Assembly: GCA_014323935.1 (NCBI GenBank)
Contig: JACOND010000002.1
Location: 1 to 34,790, forward strand
Source of the DNA: Bdellovibrionales bacterium
GTDB taxonomy: Bacteria; Bdellovibrionota; Bdellovibrionia; Bdellovibrionales; UBA1609
DNA length: 34,790 nt
Direction of reading: 5' to 3'
The notes under the pieces were generated by a model. The model was not told where the DNA came from. It worked only from the letters and a program-made list of their open reading frames with translations, and ran no database searches. The translations under genes and the position numbers were made by a program. Shown piece by piece: positions 24,941 through 32,548 of this stretch. How positions within the stretch are numbered: the stretch's first letter is position 1; every line of letters starts with the position of its first letter.

Positions 24941-26410
24941 ATGGCTTTTGAGAAGGTAGCGATTGCTAATCGTGGAGAAATTGCAAAGCGAATCATAGTG
25001 TCTTGTCATGAATTGAATTTGAAAACAGTTTTGCTTTATGCAAAAGGAGATATTCAACAAGAAGCTTATCGAATGGCAGATGAGAGAGTTTGTATAGGAG
25101 ATTCTGAGCCTATACATTCTTACTTAAACATCTCAGCTCTAATAGAAGGAGCTAAATTCAAAGGAGCTAAAGCCCTTCATCCGGGTTATGGTTTTTTGTC
25201 TGAAAATTCACAATTTGCCAAATCTTGTGAGGACAATCAAATTGCTTTTATAGGTCCTTGTTCAAAAGATATTTCTCTTTTTGGAAATAAAATGAAAGCA
25301 AGAAAGATAGCCCAAAAAGCTGGAATTCCTGTTTTAGCTTCTGAAAAAATATCTTCTAAAGATAAGCTCAAAGAAAAAGCAGAAAAAGTAACTTATCCTC
25401 TCATGGTTAAAGCAAGTTGTGGAGGGGGAGGAAGGGGTTTACGTTTAGTCAATAACTTAGAAGAATTAGAAAATATTATTCCTTTAGTTCGTCAAGAAGC
25501 TTTACAAAATTTTAACAAGGAAGATATTTTTTTAGAAAAGTATTTAAATCAAGCAAAGCATATTGAGGTTCAAGTCTTTATTTCAGCAAAGGGTGAAATC
25601 TTCATCTTAGGAGACCGGGACTGTTCCTCTCAAAGAAGGCATCAGAAAATCATTGAAGAAGCTCCTTCTCTGTTACCTTTAAAAATGAAAGAAAAAATGA
25701 GGGAGCTTTGTTATAAGTTTTGCTCTCTTATGAATTATCGAGGGGCTGGAACTTTAGAGTTTTTAGTTCAAGGGGATAAATTTTTCTTTTTAGAAATGAA
25801 TACAAGAATTCAGGTGGAACATACAGTCACTGAAATGATTTATGGGGTTGATCTTATAAAAGCTCAAATTTTAACCGCTTTAGGTCAAGCTGTTTTTTTA
25901 GATAGAGACTTGAAAGCTCAAGGGCATAGTATTCAATGTAGGATTTGTGCAGAAGATCCCCATCAAGATTTTTTACCCTCAATAGGTCCTCTGTTATCTT
26001 GTGTATGGCCTTTAGGTCAAAATATTAGAGTAGATACTGGATTTCAACAAGGAGATCAAATCTCGTCTTTTTATGATTCTTTAATTTCTAAAATAGTTGT
26101 TTGGGATACTACAAGAAAAGGAGCAATGCAAAAGATGAAACAAGCTCTCAATCAAACTATTATCTTTGGTATTTTTACTAATATTTCGTTTTTAAATTTT
26201 TTATTATCCCATGAAGATTTTATAAAGAATCAAATTCAAATTAACAGTTTAGAAAAAATACATAAAAATTGGCAAACCAATTCTCTTCCTCTTCAAAAAG
26301 AATTGTTAGAGAGTGTTTTTAAGGAATTACAAAGTTCTTTCAATAGAAAAGGTTTAAAAAAAAGGTCTTTTAATCCTTGGTCTGATTTTTTAACCAACAA
26401 GGAAGAATAA
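24941..26410 (+). CDS. accC: Biotin carboxylase subunit of an acyl-CoA carboxylase
   Basis: 489 residues from the ATG at 24941 (MAFEKVAIANRGEIAKRI). This fits the conserved N-terminus better than the upstream TTG. Motifs: HPGYGFLSENSQFA, the ATP-grasp Gly-rich loop KASCGGGGRGLRLV, EKYLNQAKHIEVQVF, RDCSSQRRHQKIIEEAP, and FLEMNTRIQVEHTVTEM with catalytic metal-binding Glu and Asn. It uses ATP and bicarbonate to carboxylate biotin. The next gene, 17 bp downstream, is the biotin carrier. No carboxyltransferase subunit lies in the window, so the acyl-CoA substrate (acetyl-, propionyl- or other) cannot be fixed; the symbol follows the family. Confidence 0.9.
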   Translation: MAFEKVAIANRGEIAKRIIVSCHELNLKTVLLYAKGDIQQEAYRMADERVCIGDSEPIHSYLNISALIEGAKFKGAKALHPGYGFLSENSQFAKSCEDNQIAFIGPCSKDISLFGNKMKARKIAQKAGIPVLASEKISSKDKLKEKAEKVTYPLMVKASCGGGGRGLRLVNNLEELENIIPLVRQEALQNFNKEDIFLEKYLNQAKHIEVQVFISAKGEIFILGDRDCSSQRRHQKIIEEAPSLLPLKMKEKMRELCYKFCSLMNYRGAGTLEFLVQGDKFFFLEMNTRIQVEHTVTEMIYGVDLIKAQILTALGQAVFLDRDLKAQGHSIQCRICAEDPHQDFLPSIGPLLSCVWPLGQNIRVDTGFQQGDQISSFYDSLISKIVVWDTTRKGAMQKMKQALNQTIIFGIFTNISFLNFLLSHEDFIKNQIQINSLEKIHKNWQTNSLPLQKELLESVFKELQSSFNRKGLKKRSFNPWSDFLTNKEE

Positions 26411-26427
26411 TTTAAGGTTCAGTTGAT

Positions 26428-26805
26428 ATGCAATTTCTAGAAAAAAAATGGAAGGGTCAGGAGTTTCGATTTTTTGTTTACAAAACAAAAAAAGGATTAT
26501 GGTTACACTATAAAGGAGAAACTTGGTTTTGGAAAAATCAAGGGACTCAATTTCATTCTATAAAAGTCTCTTCAAAGAAAAAAAAAGAACTTCTTAAAGC
26601 TCAGCTTCCTGGCCGTATTCAAAAAATATTTATTCAAAAATTACAGAGGGTTAAAAAAGGACAAACTCTATTAACTTTATCAGCTATGAAAATAGAATAT
26701 AGTTTTAAAGCTGAGGGAGAAGCTGTTGTAGAAGATTTATTTTGTAAAGAAGGGGAAAGTGTTTCTCTAGATCAGAATTTGATAAAAATTAAATATGATG
26801 AATAA
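26428..26805 (+). CDS. Biotin carboxyl carrier (biotin/lipoyl-binding) protein
   Basis: 125 residues. The C-terminal 70 form a biotinyl domain: LPGRIQKIFIQKLQRVKKGQ, then LLTLSAMKIEYSFKA with Lys in AMKI as the biotin site (the usual motif is AMKM), then EGESVSLDQNLIKI. The N-terminal 50 residues are basic and aromatic and are not the Ala/Pro-rich linker of E. coli AccB. It therefore fits the carriers of propionyl- or methylcrotonyl-CoA-type carboxylases encoded as separate proteins. It lies between the biotin carboxylase gene and priA, only 2 bp before the latter. Confidence 0.85.
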   Translation: MQFLEKKWKGQEFRFFVYKTKKGLWLHYKGETWFWKNQGTQFHSIKVSSKKKKELLKAQLPGRIQKIFIQKLQRVKKGQTLLTLSAMKIEYSFKAEGEAVVEDLFCKEGESVSLDQNLIKIKYDE

Positions 26806-26807
26806 AA

Positions 26808-28802
26808 ATGGCATATTTTTATTATAAAATAGCCCCTAAGGCTCCTTTATTTAAAACGTTTACTTATAAATCTTCTTTAGAGTTACAAATAGGTCAGAGA
26901 GTTAAAATTCCTTTTCGTTCTAAAAAGATAAAGGGATTTGTTTTAGATAAGGAAAAAAACATTCCTCCCTCTTCTATTTTTATTAAAGAGATTTTAGAAG
27001 TAGATAAAAGTCAAGCTCCTTTAGCAATAGAGAGATTAGATTGGATGAGTTGGATGAGTGAATATTATCATTATCCTTTAGGAGATATTTTAGATTTAAG
27101 TTTTTTTTCCAACTCGTTTAAACCTTATTCTGGGTTAAAGCAAAAAAAGAAAGCTTTAGATCAGACTTTAAAAAAAAACTTGTTACATTTAAATTCCCAG
27201 CAACAACACTGTGTAGAACAAATAAGTCAAACCCCTTTTTTTCAAGTTCATTTAATTCATGGAGTGACAGGAAGTGGTAAGACAGAGGTTTATATTCATT
27301 TGATTTCTAAAATTTTAGAACAAGGTCTACAAGTTTTGGTTTTATTACCAGAAATTTTTTTAACCCCTCAAATTGTTACAAGACTCTCTCAAGTTTTTCC
27401 CAATCAAACAGCGGTTTGGCATTCTCAAGTAACACCGGCACAAAAAAAAAGAGAATCTCAATCTCTTTTCTTAAAAGAGAAAAATTTACTTGTAGGAACC
27501 CGGTCAGCTCTTTTTTGCCCTCTTCCTAAATTAGGTTTGATTGTCATTGATGAAGAGCATGACAGTAGTTTTAAACAAGAAGAAAAACTGAGATATAATG
27601 CTAGAGATTCAGCAATTGTTTTAGCAAAAAAAGAGAATGTTCCTATTGTTTTAGGCTCTGCAACTCCTGATTTTTCCTCTTACAACAAAGCCCTTAATTC
27701 TTCTTATAAATTGTATGAATTGAAAAAGAGAGCTTTAAAACAAGATTTACCTCAAGTTTTAATTGCAGATTTGAAAAAAGAGAGGAAAAAGTCTTCTTTG
27801 TTTTGGATGAGTGATCTTTTATTTGAAAAAATGGAACACACCTTAAAAAAAGGAAAACAAGTTGCTTTATTTTTAAATAGAAGAGGGCAAGCAACAGCTA
27901 TGTTATGTGCTTCTTGTGGACATAGAATAAAATGTGTTAATTGTGATATCAGTTTAACTCTTCATAATCAAGATTACTTAATATGTCATTATTGTTCTTA
28001 TTTAGAGAAAAAGCCAAATCGTTGCTGTTTTTGTCAATCAGATCATTTGTTAGAAAAAGGTTTAGGGACTCAAAAAGTAGAAGAAGAAATCAAAAAACTT
28101 TTTCCAAACTATAAGACTTTACGTTTTGATAGAGATAGTATTTCCTCACAAAAAGAAATGTTAGAATTCATTAAAAAGGTTGAATTTGAAGAAATTCAAA
28201 TTCTGATTGGAACTCAAATGCTTTCAAAAGGACTTAACTTTCCGTCCCTTCATTTGGTGGGAGTGCTTTTAGCTGATATGGACTTTAATTTTCCAGATTT
28301 TAGAGCTGAGGAAAGAGCTTTTCAAACTTTGTTGCAAATGGGAGGTCGGGCCGGAAGGGCTGGATTAGGAGAGGTCGTTTTACAGACTTTTTATCCTAAA
28401 CATGTGAATTTTGATTTTGTAGTAAAGCATGATTATAAAGCTTTTTTTTCAAAGTCTCTGAAAAGTCGTCAAACTTGGAATTATCCTCCTTTTTCTAGAC
28501 TTTGTTTGTTAAAAATAGACTGTTTTAAAGAAACTGAGGGGCGAATATTTTCTGCAGAACTAGCTAAATGGATTAAAGCTTTTATCCAAAATTTTCATAA
28601 AAGTTCTCAAAAAACAAGCTTTCAAAGCTTAGGACCTAGTCCCGCTCCTCTTGGAAAGATAAAAAATCGTTACCGTTTTCAGATTCTTATTAAAGCTGAA
28701 AATTCTACTTTATTAAGCTATTTTCTAAAAGAATTTTACAAATTTCCAAAAAAAAAAAGAGTTCAAATTAAAATAGATCGTGATCCCTACTCTATGTTGT
28801 AA
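26808..28802 (+). CDS. priA: Primosomal helicase PriA
   Basis: 664 residues; E. coli PriA has 732. The N-terminal 100 residues form the DNA-binding domain (KAPLFKTFTYKS, then RVKIPFRSKKIKGFV). Helicase motifs: IHGVTGSGKTEVYIH (Walker A, about 152), VIDEEHDSSFKQEE (motif II, about 248) and GSATPDFSS. Eight cysteines in CxxC pairs between about 367 and 410 (CASCGHRIKCVNC, CHYCSY, CCFC) form the two zinc sites. LIGTQMLSKGLNFP and MGGRAGRAG are motifs V and VI. It reloads the replisome at stalled forks. The start is 2 bp after the biotin-carrier stop, so translation is probably coupled. Confidence 0.96.
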   Translation: MAYFYYKIAPKAPLFKTFTYKSSLELQIGQRVKIPFRSKKIKGFVLDKEKNIPPSSIFIKEILEVDKSQAPLAIERLDWMSWMSEYYHYPLGDILDLSFFSNSFKPYSGLKQKKKALDQTLKKNLLHLNSQQQHCVEQISQTPFFQVHLIHGVTGSGKTEVYIHLISKILEQGLQVLVLLPEIFLTPQIVTRLSQVFPNQTAVWHSQVTPAQKKRESQSLFLKEKNLLVGTRSALFCPLPKLGLIVIDEEHDSSFKQEEKLRYNARDSAIVLAKKENVPIVLGSATPDFSSYNKALNSSYKLYELKKRALKQDLPQVLIADLKKERKKSSLFWMSDLLFEKMEHTLKKGKQVALFLNRRGQATAMLCASCGHRIKCVNCDISLTLHNQDYLICHYCSYLEKKPNRCCFCQSDHLLEKGLGTQKVEEEIKKLFPNYKTLRFDRDSISSQKEMLEFIKKVEFEEIQILIGTQMLSKGLNFPSLHLVGVLLADMDFNFPDFRAEERAFQTLLQMGGRAGRAGLGEVVLQTFYPKHVNFDFVVKHDYKAFFSKSLKSRQTWNYPPFSRLCLLKIDCFKETEGRIFSAELAKWIKAFIQNFHKSSQKTSFQSLGPSPAPLGKIKNRYRFQILIKAENSTLLSYFLKEFYKFPKKKRVQIKIDRDPYSML

Positions 28803-28846
28803 GTTACTTATTTGGAATCTGAAATGAATTTTAAAGGAAAGTAATA

Positions 28847-30118
28847 ATGTTATTTGAAAAGAAAAAAATATTTTCTTTAACTCGTTTTTTTCATGAAAAA
28901 CCAGAGCTTCCTTGTTGGTTGGCTGGAAGATTTTTTGAAAAAGATTCAAATCATTATTTTTTAAAATCTCAAGGGAAATTTATAGTCTGTAAAAAGGATA
29001 GTTTTTCTAAAAAAGTTAAGCAAGGAGATTGGTTAGCTGTTTATCTTTTATCTCAAAATATGAAATCTTTAGGAAATAATAAAGACGAAAAGATTTTTAA
29101 AAAAGAGTCTTCTTTTTTAGAATCTGTGTATTTAACAAAAGCCTGTTATATTTTAAACCGGCCAGAAGATTTTTATATTGAAAAGAATTTTTCTTATAAA
29201 AAAAAAGGTCAGGTTTTACAAAAATGGCATTTCTTTTTAAGAGCTGTAGAGGGTTTTTTTATTTCTAAAGGTTTATCCTTTGCTTCAACTCCGCATTTAG
29301 TAGAATGTCCCGGCACAGAACCTCATTTAAAACCTTTAAAAAGCTCTTATCGAAATTACTATTTGGCAACGAGTCCTGAAATTCATTTGAAAAAACTTTT
29401 ATGTCAGGACTGGACAGATTTTTTTGAAATTAAAACTTGTTTTAGAGAAGAGGAAAATAATTCTACTCATCAGATAGAGTTTAGTTTGTTGGAATGGTAC
29501 CGTGCTTTTTATTCTTTAAAAGATCTCATGACAGAGCTTTATGAATTGATTTTGTTTTTAAAAAAAAAAGGTTTTTGTAAGAGAGATATTCCTTCCCCTC
29601 AATTTTTTAGTGTCTCTGAATTGTTTCAAAAGTATTTGAATTTTCCTTTAACCCCCAAAAACTCTAAAAAAGAGCTTTTGAATTTAGCAACAAAACAAGG
29701 TCTTTTTGTTTCTTCAAGCTTAAATTTTGAAGATCTGTTTTTTCTAATATTTTTAAATAAAATTGAACCTCAATTGTGTCAAAAAAACCCTTTCTTTATA
29801 TACAATTATCCACCTCAACTCAGAGCTTTTTCTCAAATTAATAAAGAGGGTTGGGCTCAAAGATTTGAATTCTACTGGCAAGGATTAGAGTTAGCAAATG
29901 CTTTTTATGAAGTGACAGATTTTAAGGAGCAAAGAAACTTATTTCAAGAGCATTTAGAACAAAGACAAGATGACATTCTTTTAGATGAAAATCTTTTAGA
30001 TCTGATGAAGAAAACTGCTATGCCTCCCTCTTGTGGTATTGCTGTAGGTTTAGATCGTTTATTTTTAGCTTTCACTGAGGAAAAAGACTTAAGAAAAATG
30101 AGATTATTTCCTAGTTGA
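28847..30118 (+). CDS. epmA: EF-P lysine aminoacylase EpmA with N-terminal extension
   Basis: 423 residues. The last 310 are a class II lysyl-tRNA-synthetase-like core (GenX/PoxA). It includes VEGFFISKGLSFASTPHL, LATSPEIHLKKLL, FEIKTCFREEENNSTHQIEF, LLEWYRAFYS, ELANAFYEVTDF and GIAVGLDRLFLAF. EpmA joins (R)-beta-lysine to a lysine of EF-P. E. coli EpmA has about 325 residues, so the first 100 here are extra; KQGDWLAVYLL could be part of a small beta-barrel. The start has AAGGAAAG. The last two codons and the stop (Pro-Ser-TGA) come from the end of the insertion element. Without the insertion the gene would read ...MRLFSL and stop. Confidence 0.92.
   Translation: MLFEKKKIFSLTRFFHEKPELPCWLAGRFFEKDSNHYFLKSQGKFIVCKKDSFSKKVKQGDWLAVYLLSQNMKSLGNNKDEKIFKKESSFLESVYLTKACYILNRPEDFYIEKNFSYKKKGQVLQKWHFFLRAVEGFFISKGLSFASTPHLVECPGTEPHLKPLKSSYRNYYLATSPEIHLKKLLCQDWTDFFEIKTCFREEENNSTHQIEFSLLEWYRAFYSLKDLMTELYELILFLKKKGFCKRDIPSPQFFSVSELFQKYLNFPLTPKNSKKELLNLATKQGLFVSSSLNFEDLFFLIFLNKIEPQLCQKNPFFIYNYPPQLRAFSQINKEGWAQRFEFYWQGLELANAFYEVTDFKEQRNLFQEHLEQRQDDILLDENLLDLMKKTAMPPSCGIAVGLDRLFLAFTEEKDLRKMRLFPS
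30103..30109 (+). repeat. Target-site duplication, left copy (ATTATTT)
   Basis: Seven bases directly before the left inverted repeat of the insertion element. They are repeated at 32492-32498. An 8-bp reading (GATTATTT) is possible if the last base of the right end is counted. Confidence 0.75.
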
Positions 30119-30126
30119 GTGCTAAA

Positions 30127-30659
30127 CTATAGCTTTTTTCTTATTTCTGCGTGTTTTTTATGTATCCAGTCTGGCCACTTATCTTTTCTTTCCTGCAAAT
30201 TCCACAAGGGAAATTGATCTTTTCCAGCTTTCCCTATTGAGTAATCATCTTTACAAGCTTTTTCAAATTCTAAAGAAGGCGAGACACTAACATAATGTTT
30301 TTTATAAAGACCTTCAATCTCTCTTTTTATGCCTTCAGAAAATTTAAGATATATCTCAACTAGATTTCTTTTTTTTAATTCTTTTTCAATATAGCAATTT
30401 ATTCCAACATTTCTTACACTTGGTTTTCCTGACCTTGCTTCTTGATAAAAACCCAATGTTCCCTTAATGCCAGATTTATCTTTTGAATATCCAATCTTAT
30501 AATTTTTTCCATTAATAGCTATCAAATAAATCTTCCTATCATTGTCTTTTTAAGAAAATCCTTATTCTTACAAACCCCATAATCAAATTTAATTCCTGTT
30601 TTTCTATTTAAAACAGCTTTAGCCACTAAAACAAATCCTTTTGTTTTTGATATTTCCAT
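30127..30659 (-). pseudogene. Passenger gene, frameshifted; possible GIY-YIG nuclease
   Basis: From ATG at 30657-30659, 15 bases after the methyltransferase stop, the frame reads MEISKTKGFVLVAKAVLNRK, then TGIKFDYGVCKNKDFLKKTM, and stops near 30523. The next frame, open to 30127, continues YLIAINGKNYKIGYSKDKSG and then a basic protein ending HKKHAEIRKKL. One indel near 30540 separates them. The joined product has about 175 residues. YLIAING-KNYKIG followed later by REIEGLYKKHY resembles the GIY, YIG and distal Glu of GIY-YIG nucleases such as Eco29kI-type enzymes. This is a pattern match by eye only. Its place after a methyltransferase suggests the matching restriction enzyme. The TTG start at 30525 lacks a ribosome-binding site. 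Confidence 0.6.
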
Positions 30660-30674
30660 AATTCAAGTTGAATT

Positions 30675-31601
30675 TTAAATTTTAATTGCCAATATCTCGT
30701 GAGATTTTTTTATATATGCATTTTGTTTTAATAAGTTTCTGTTTCCTAATGTTTTTGAGATTCTAGTTTCTCCCTGCCCCATAGTATATTGCCAGTTAGG
30801 ATAAACGAGTTCATATTCTCTATAATAATCTCTTGCTTTATTGCAATTATTATAAGATAAAATAAACTCGCCTTTATGGTTTTTTAAGCAATCTCTTAAA
30901 AGATCATGGTTAAAGTTATTATGGTAAAAGGGTTTATTTCTTTCAGGATAAACTCCATTAAACATTTTACTTGTCGGACAATCCTCTTTTAAAAAATAAG
31001 GGGGATCACAATAAAACAAATCATTCGGATATTTTTTAAATAATTTTTCAAAAGACCAGTTATGTATTTTTATATCAGCTTTAAAATGTCTCACTTTATC
31101 AATCAGTTTTTTATATCTTTTTTCATTCAAATAAACTTTCGAAGGCCAGCCTATAAAACTTGGTCCATAACTTAAAGCATGATTAAAGAAAAAATATGTT
31201 GCAAGTTGAAGGTTTGTTAATTTCTTTTTTTTTGCTCTCCAATCTCTACATATAGCCATAATTTTATAATAAGTGTCTCTATCTGGATTTATTTTTTTTA
31301 AAGACCTATAAAGCTGTTCTGGTTTATTCAACTGCAAATCCCAATAATTAGCCAAAGGTTTATCTATATCTGATCCTATAACTTTTATTCCTAGTTTTTG
31401 AGCGATTACAATCTCAACACTTCCACCACCAAAAAAAGGAGAGATAAGTCTTTTTATATTAGGCAATTTTTCAATAATATGACCTACAGCTAAAGACTTC
31501 CCTCCAGCATACCTAATAGGGGACAAAGAAAGTCTTTTATATTTGTTTTTATTTGACTTTAAACTATTTAAAAGAGCTTCTTTTCTTTCTTGAAAAATCA
31601 T
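30675..31601 (-). CDS. D12-class DNA adenine methyltransferase
   Basis: 308 residues. SPIRYAGGKSLAVGHII (about 27) contacts SAM, SPFFGGGSVEIVIA (about 54) is motif I, SDIDKPLANYWDL is motif II, and LFYCDPPYF (about 195) is catalytic motif IV (DPPY). Together these mark a Dam/DpnII-like N6-adenine methyltransferase. The core looks complete, so it is probably active. Its ATG overlaps the stop of the transposase remnant (ATGA), and it lies wholly inside the insertion element as a passenger. The next gene, 15 bases on, may be the partner nuclease, now broken. If so, the methyltransferase is an orphan survivor. The recognition sequence cannot be told. Confidence 0.9.
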   Translation of the reverse strand: MIFQERKEALLNSLKSNKNKYKRLSLSPIRYAGGKSLAVGHIIEKLPNIKRLISPFFGGGSVEIVIAQKLGIKVIGSDIDKPLANYWDLQLNKPEQLYRSLKKINPDRDTYYKIMAICRDWRAKKKKLTNLQLATYFFFNHALSYGPSFIGWPSKVYLNEKRYKKLIDKVRHFKADIKIHNWSFEKLFKKYPNDLFYCDPPYFLKEDCPTSKMFNGVYPERNKPFYHNNFNHDLLRDCLKNHKGEFILSYNNCNKARDYYREYELVYPNWQYTMGQGETRISKTLGNRNLLKQNAYIKKSHEILAIKI

Positions 31602-32351
31602 GAGACCATTTTAAATTTCTTATTAAAATCATATTTTAACAGGTCCAGATTTAGCTGTAGCCGTTCGTTAGACCTGTTAAAAGACCAAGACTTTCTGTTC
31701 ATTCGGCTTAATCTATTTCTTACTAAAGCACAAGTAAAGTTTAAGTGTTGTAAATAATAATCAGCTTCTCTACCCTTTAATTTTAGATAGTCATTGTTAG
31801 GATAATGTTTTTCTATTATTGGAACATACATCTTATCATCATCACAAAAAAAGGTTGTTCTTTCGCTTACAAAATTTTTCACATCCGATAACACCTTATT
31901 TAAAATTGTATATCTATCCACCCCACTTCTAAAAGATAAAATCTTATCATATCCACTTACAGCTAAAGCAATATAAAGTTTTTGCTTCTCGCCTTTTAAT
32001 CCAAGTGTGCATTTCGTCTATCTGTATTATATGGCATTTTTCTTTTTTGCCAGTCACCTCTTTTTTGTTTTTATGCACTGCAAATTTAGAATATTTAATA
32101 AACTTTCTGACAGAAGTTCTGTAATCACACTTGGCTAATCTAGCCGTGCCTCTAAGAAAACCTCCCTCTAAATAAGACTCTAAAATCTTGCTATTTAAAG
32201 CTGGTTTCTTTTCTCTGTATTCAGGTAAGAAATTTCTTTATGTGAATGTTCTTTTGCAGTCATTACACTTAAACCGCTGTATTCTTTTGCTCCACTTTAT
32301 TGTCTTGACCTTTCCAAATTTTTTGATATTCTCATTTTGAGGGCATTTCAT
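31598..32351 (-). pseudogene. IS1-family-like transposase, broken
   Basis: The start is the ATG at 32349-32351 after GGAAGTGG. The zinc-ribbon N-terminus MKCPQNENIKKFGK...RIQRFKCNDCKRTFT lacks one cysteine of the first CxxC. A TAA follows RTFT; beyond it the same frame reads NFLPEYREKKPALNSKILES, then CHIIQIDEMHTW with the first catalytic Asp. A frame change near 32010 leads to LGLKGEKQKLYIALAVSGYD and to the 107-residue open part ending LVRNRLSRMNRKSWSFNRSN and YDFNKKFKMVS. The last part matches the InsB C-terminus of IS1. One stop and one frameshift make it inactive. The frameshift does not resemble the A6C site of IS1. Confidence 0.85.
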
Positions 32352-32491
32352 ATCCACTTCCCGTCTTCTATAAGACTTATCAGCGGGATTGCTCCTAGAT
32401 TTTAGTTTTATTTTAAGAAAAAACACTTATTTTATAAGGGTTTTAAGATTTTTTTTGAAAAAAAAAGCTATAGTTTAGTCACTCAACTAGG

Positions 32492-32498
32492 ATTATTT
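32492..32498 (+). repeat. Target-site duplication, right copy (ATTATTT)
   Basis: The sequence after it reads T-CTTTGTAG. Joined to epmA at 30109 it gives TTA TTT TCT TTG TAG, a Leu-Phe-Ser-Leu-stop ending. Confidence 0.75.
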
Positions 32499-32514
32499 TC
32501 TTTGTAGATGAATT

Positions 32515-32541
32515 TAAGTTAAAAAGAGTAAAAACCGATAT
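32515..32541 (+). promoter_or_regulatory. Sigma-28-like promoter before the lipoprotein gene
   Basis: TAAGTTAA (32515-32522), 11 bases, then ACCGATAT (32534-32541). The -10 fits; the -35 is only partly like TAAAGTTT. The motif ends 7 bases before the GTG start, so the mRNA would be leaderless. Confidence 0.4.
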
Positions 32542-32548
32542 TTTTTAT

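Larger units (their letters stand above)
30110..32491 (-). mobile_element. IS1-like insertion element carrying a DNA methyltransferase and a candidate nuclease
   Basis: The ends are inverted repeats. The left (30110-30138) reads CCTAGTTGAGTG then CTAAACTATAGC and a T run. The right end read backwards from 32491 gives CCTAGTTGAGTGA then CTAAACTATAGC and T8, differing by one base. ATTATTT flanks both sides. Inside, all on the minus strand, are a broken IS1-type transposase, an intact adenine methyltransferase that overlaps it by 4 bases, and a frameshifted protein. The element is about 2.38 kb. The transposase is dead, so movement would need help in trans. The left end supplies the stop codons both of epmA and of the last passenger gene. 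Confidence 0.85.

Noticed and set aside
24818-25117. 99-codon minus-strand ORF opposite the start of accC
   Set aside because: It is a shadow of the conserved AccC N-terminus and has no signals of its own.
31598-32351. Programmed -1 frameshift of an active IS1 transposase
   Set aside because: There is an in-frame TAA in addition to the frame change, the junction lacks an A6C-like site, and a zinc-ribbon cysteine is lost, so decay is the simpler reading.
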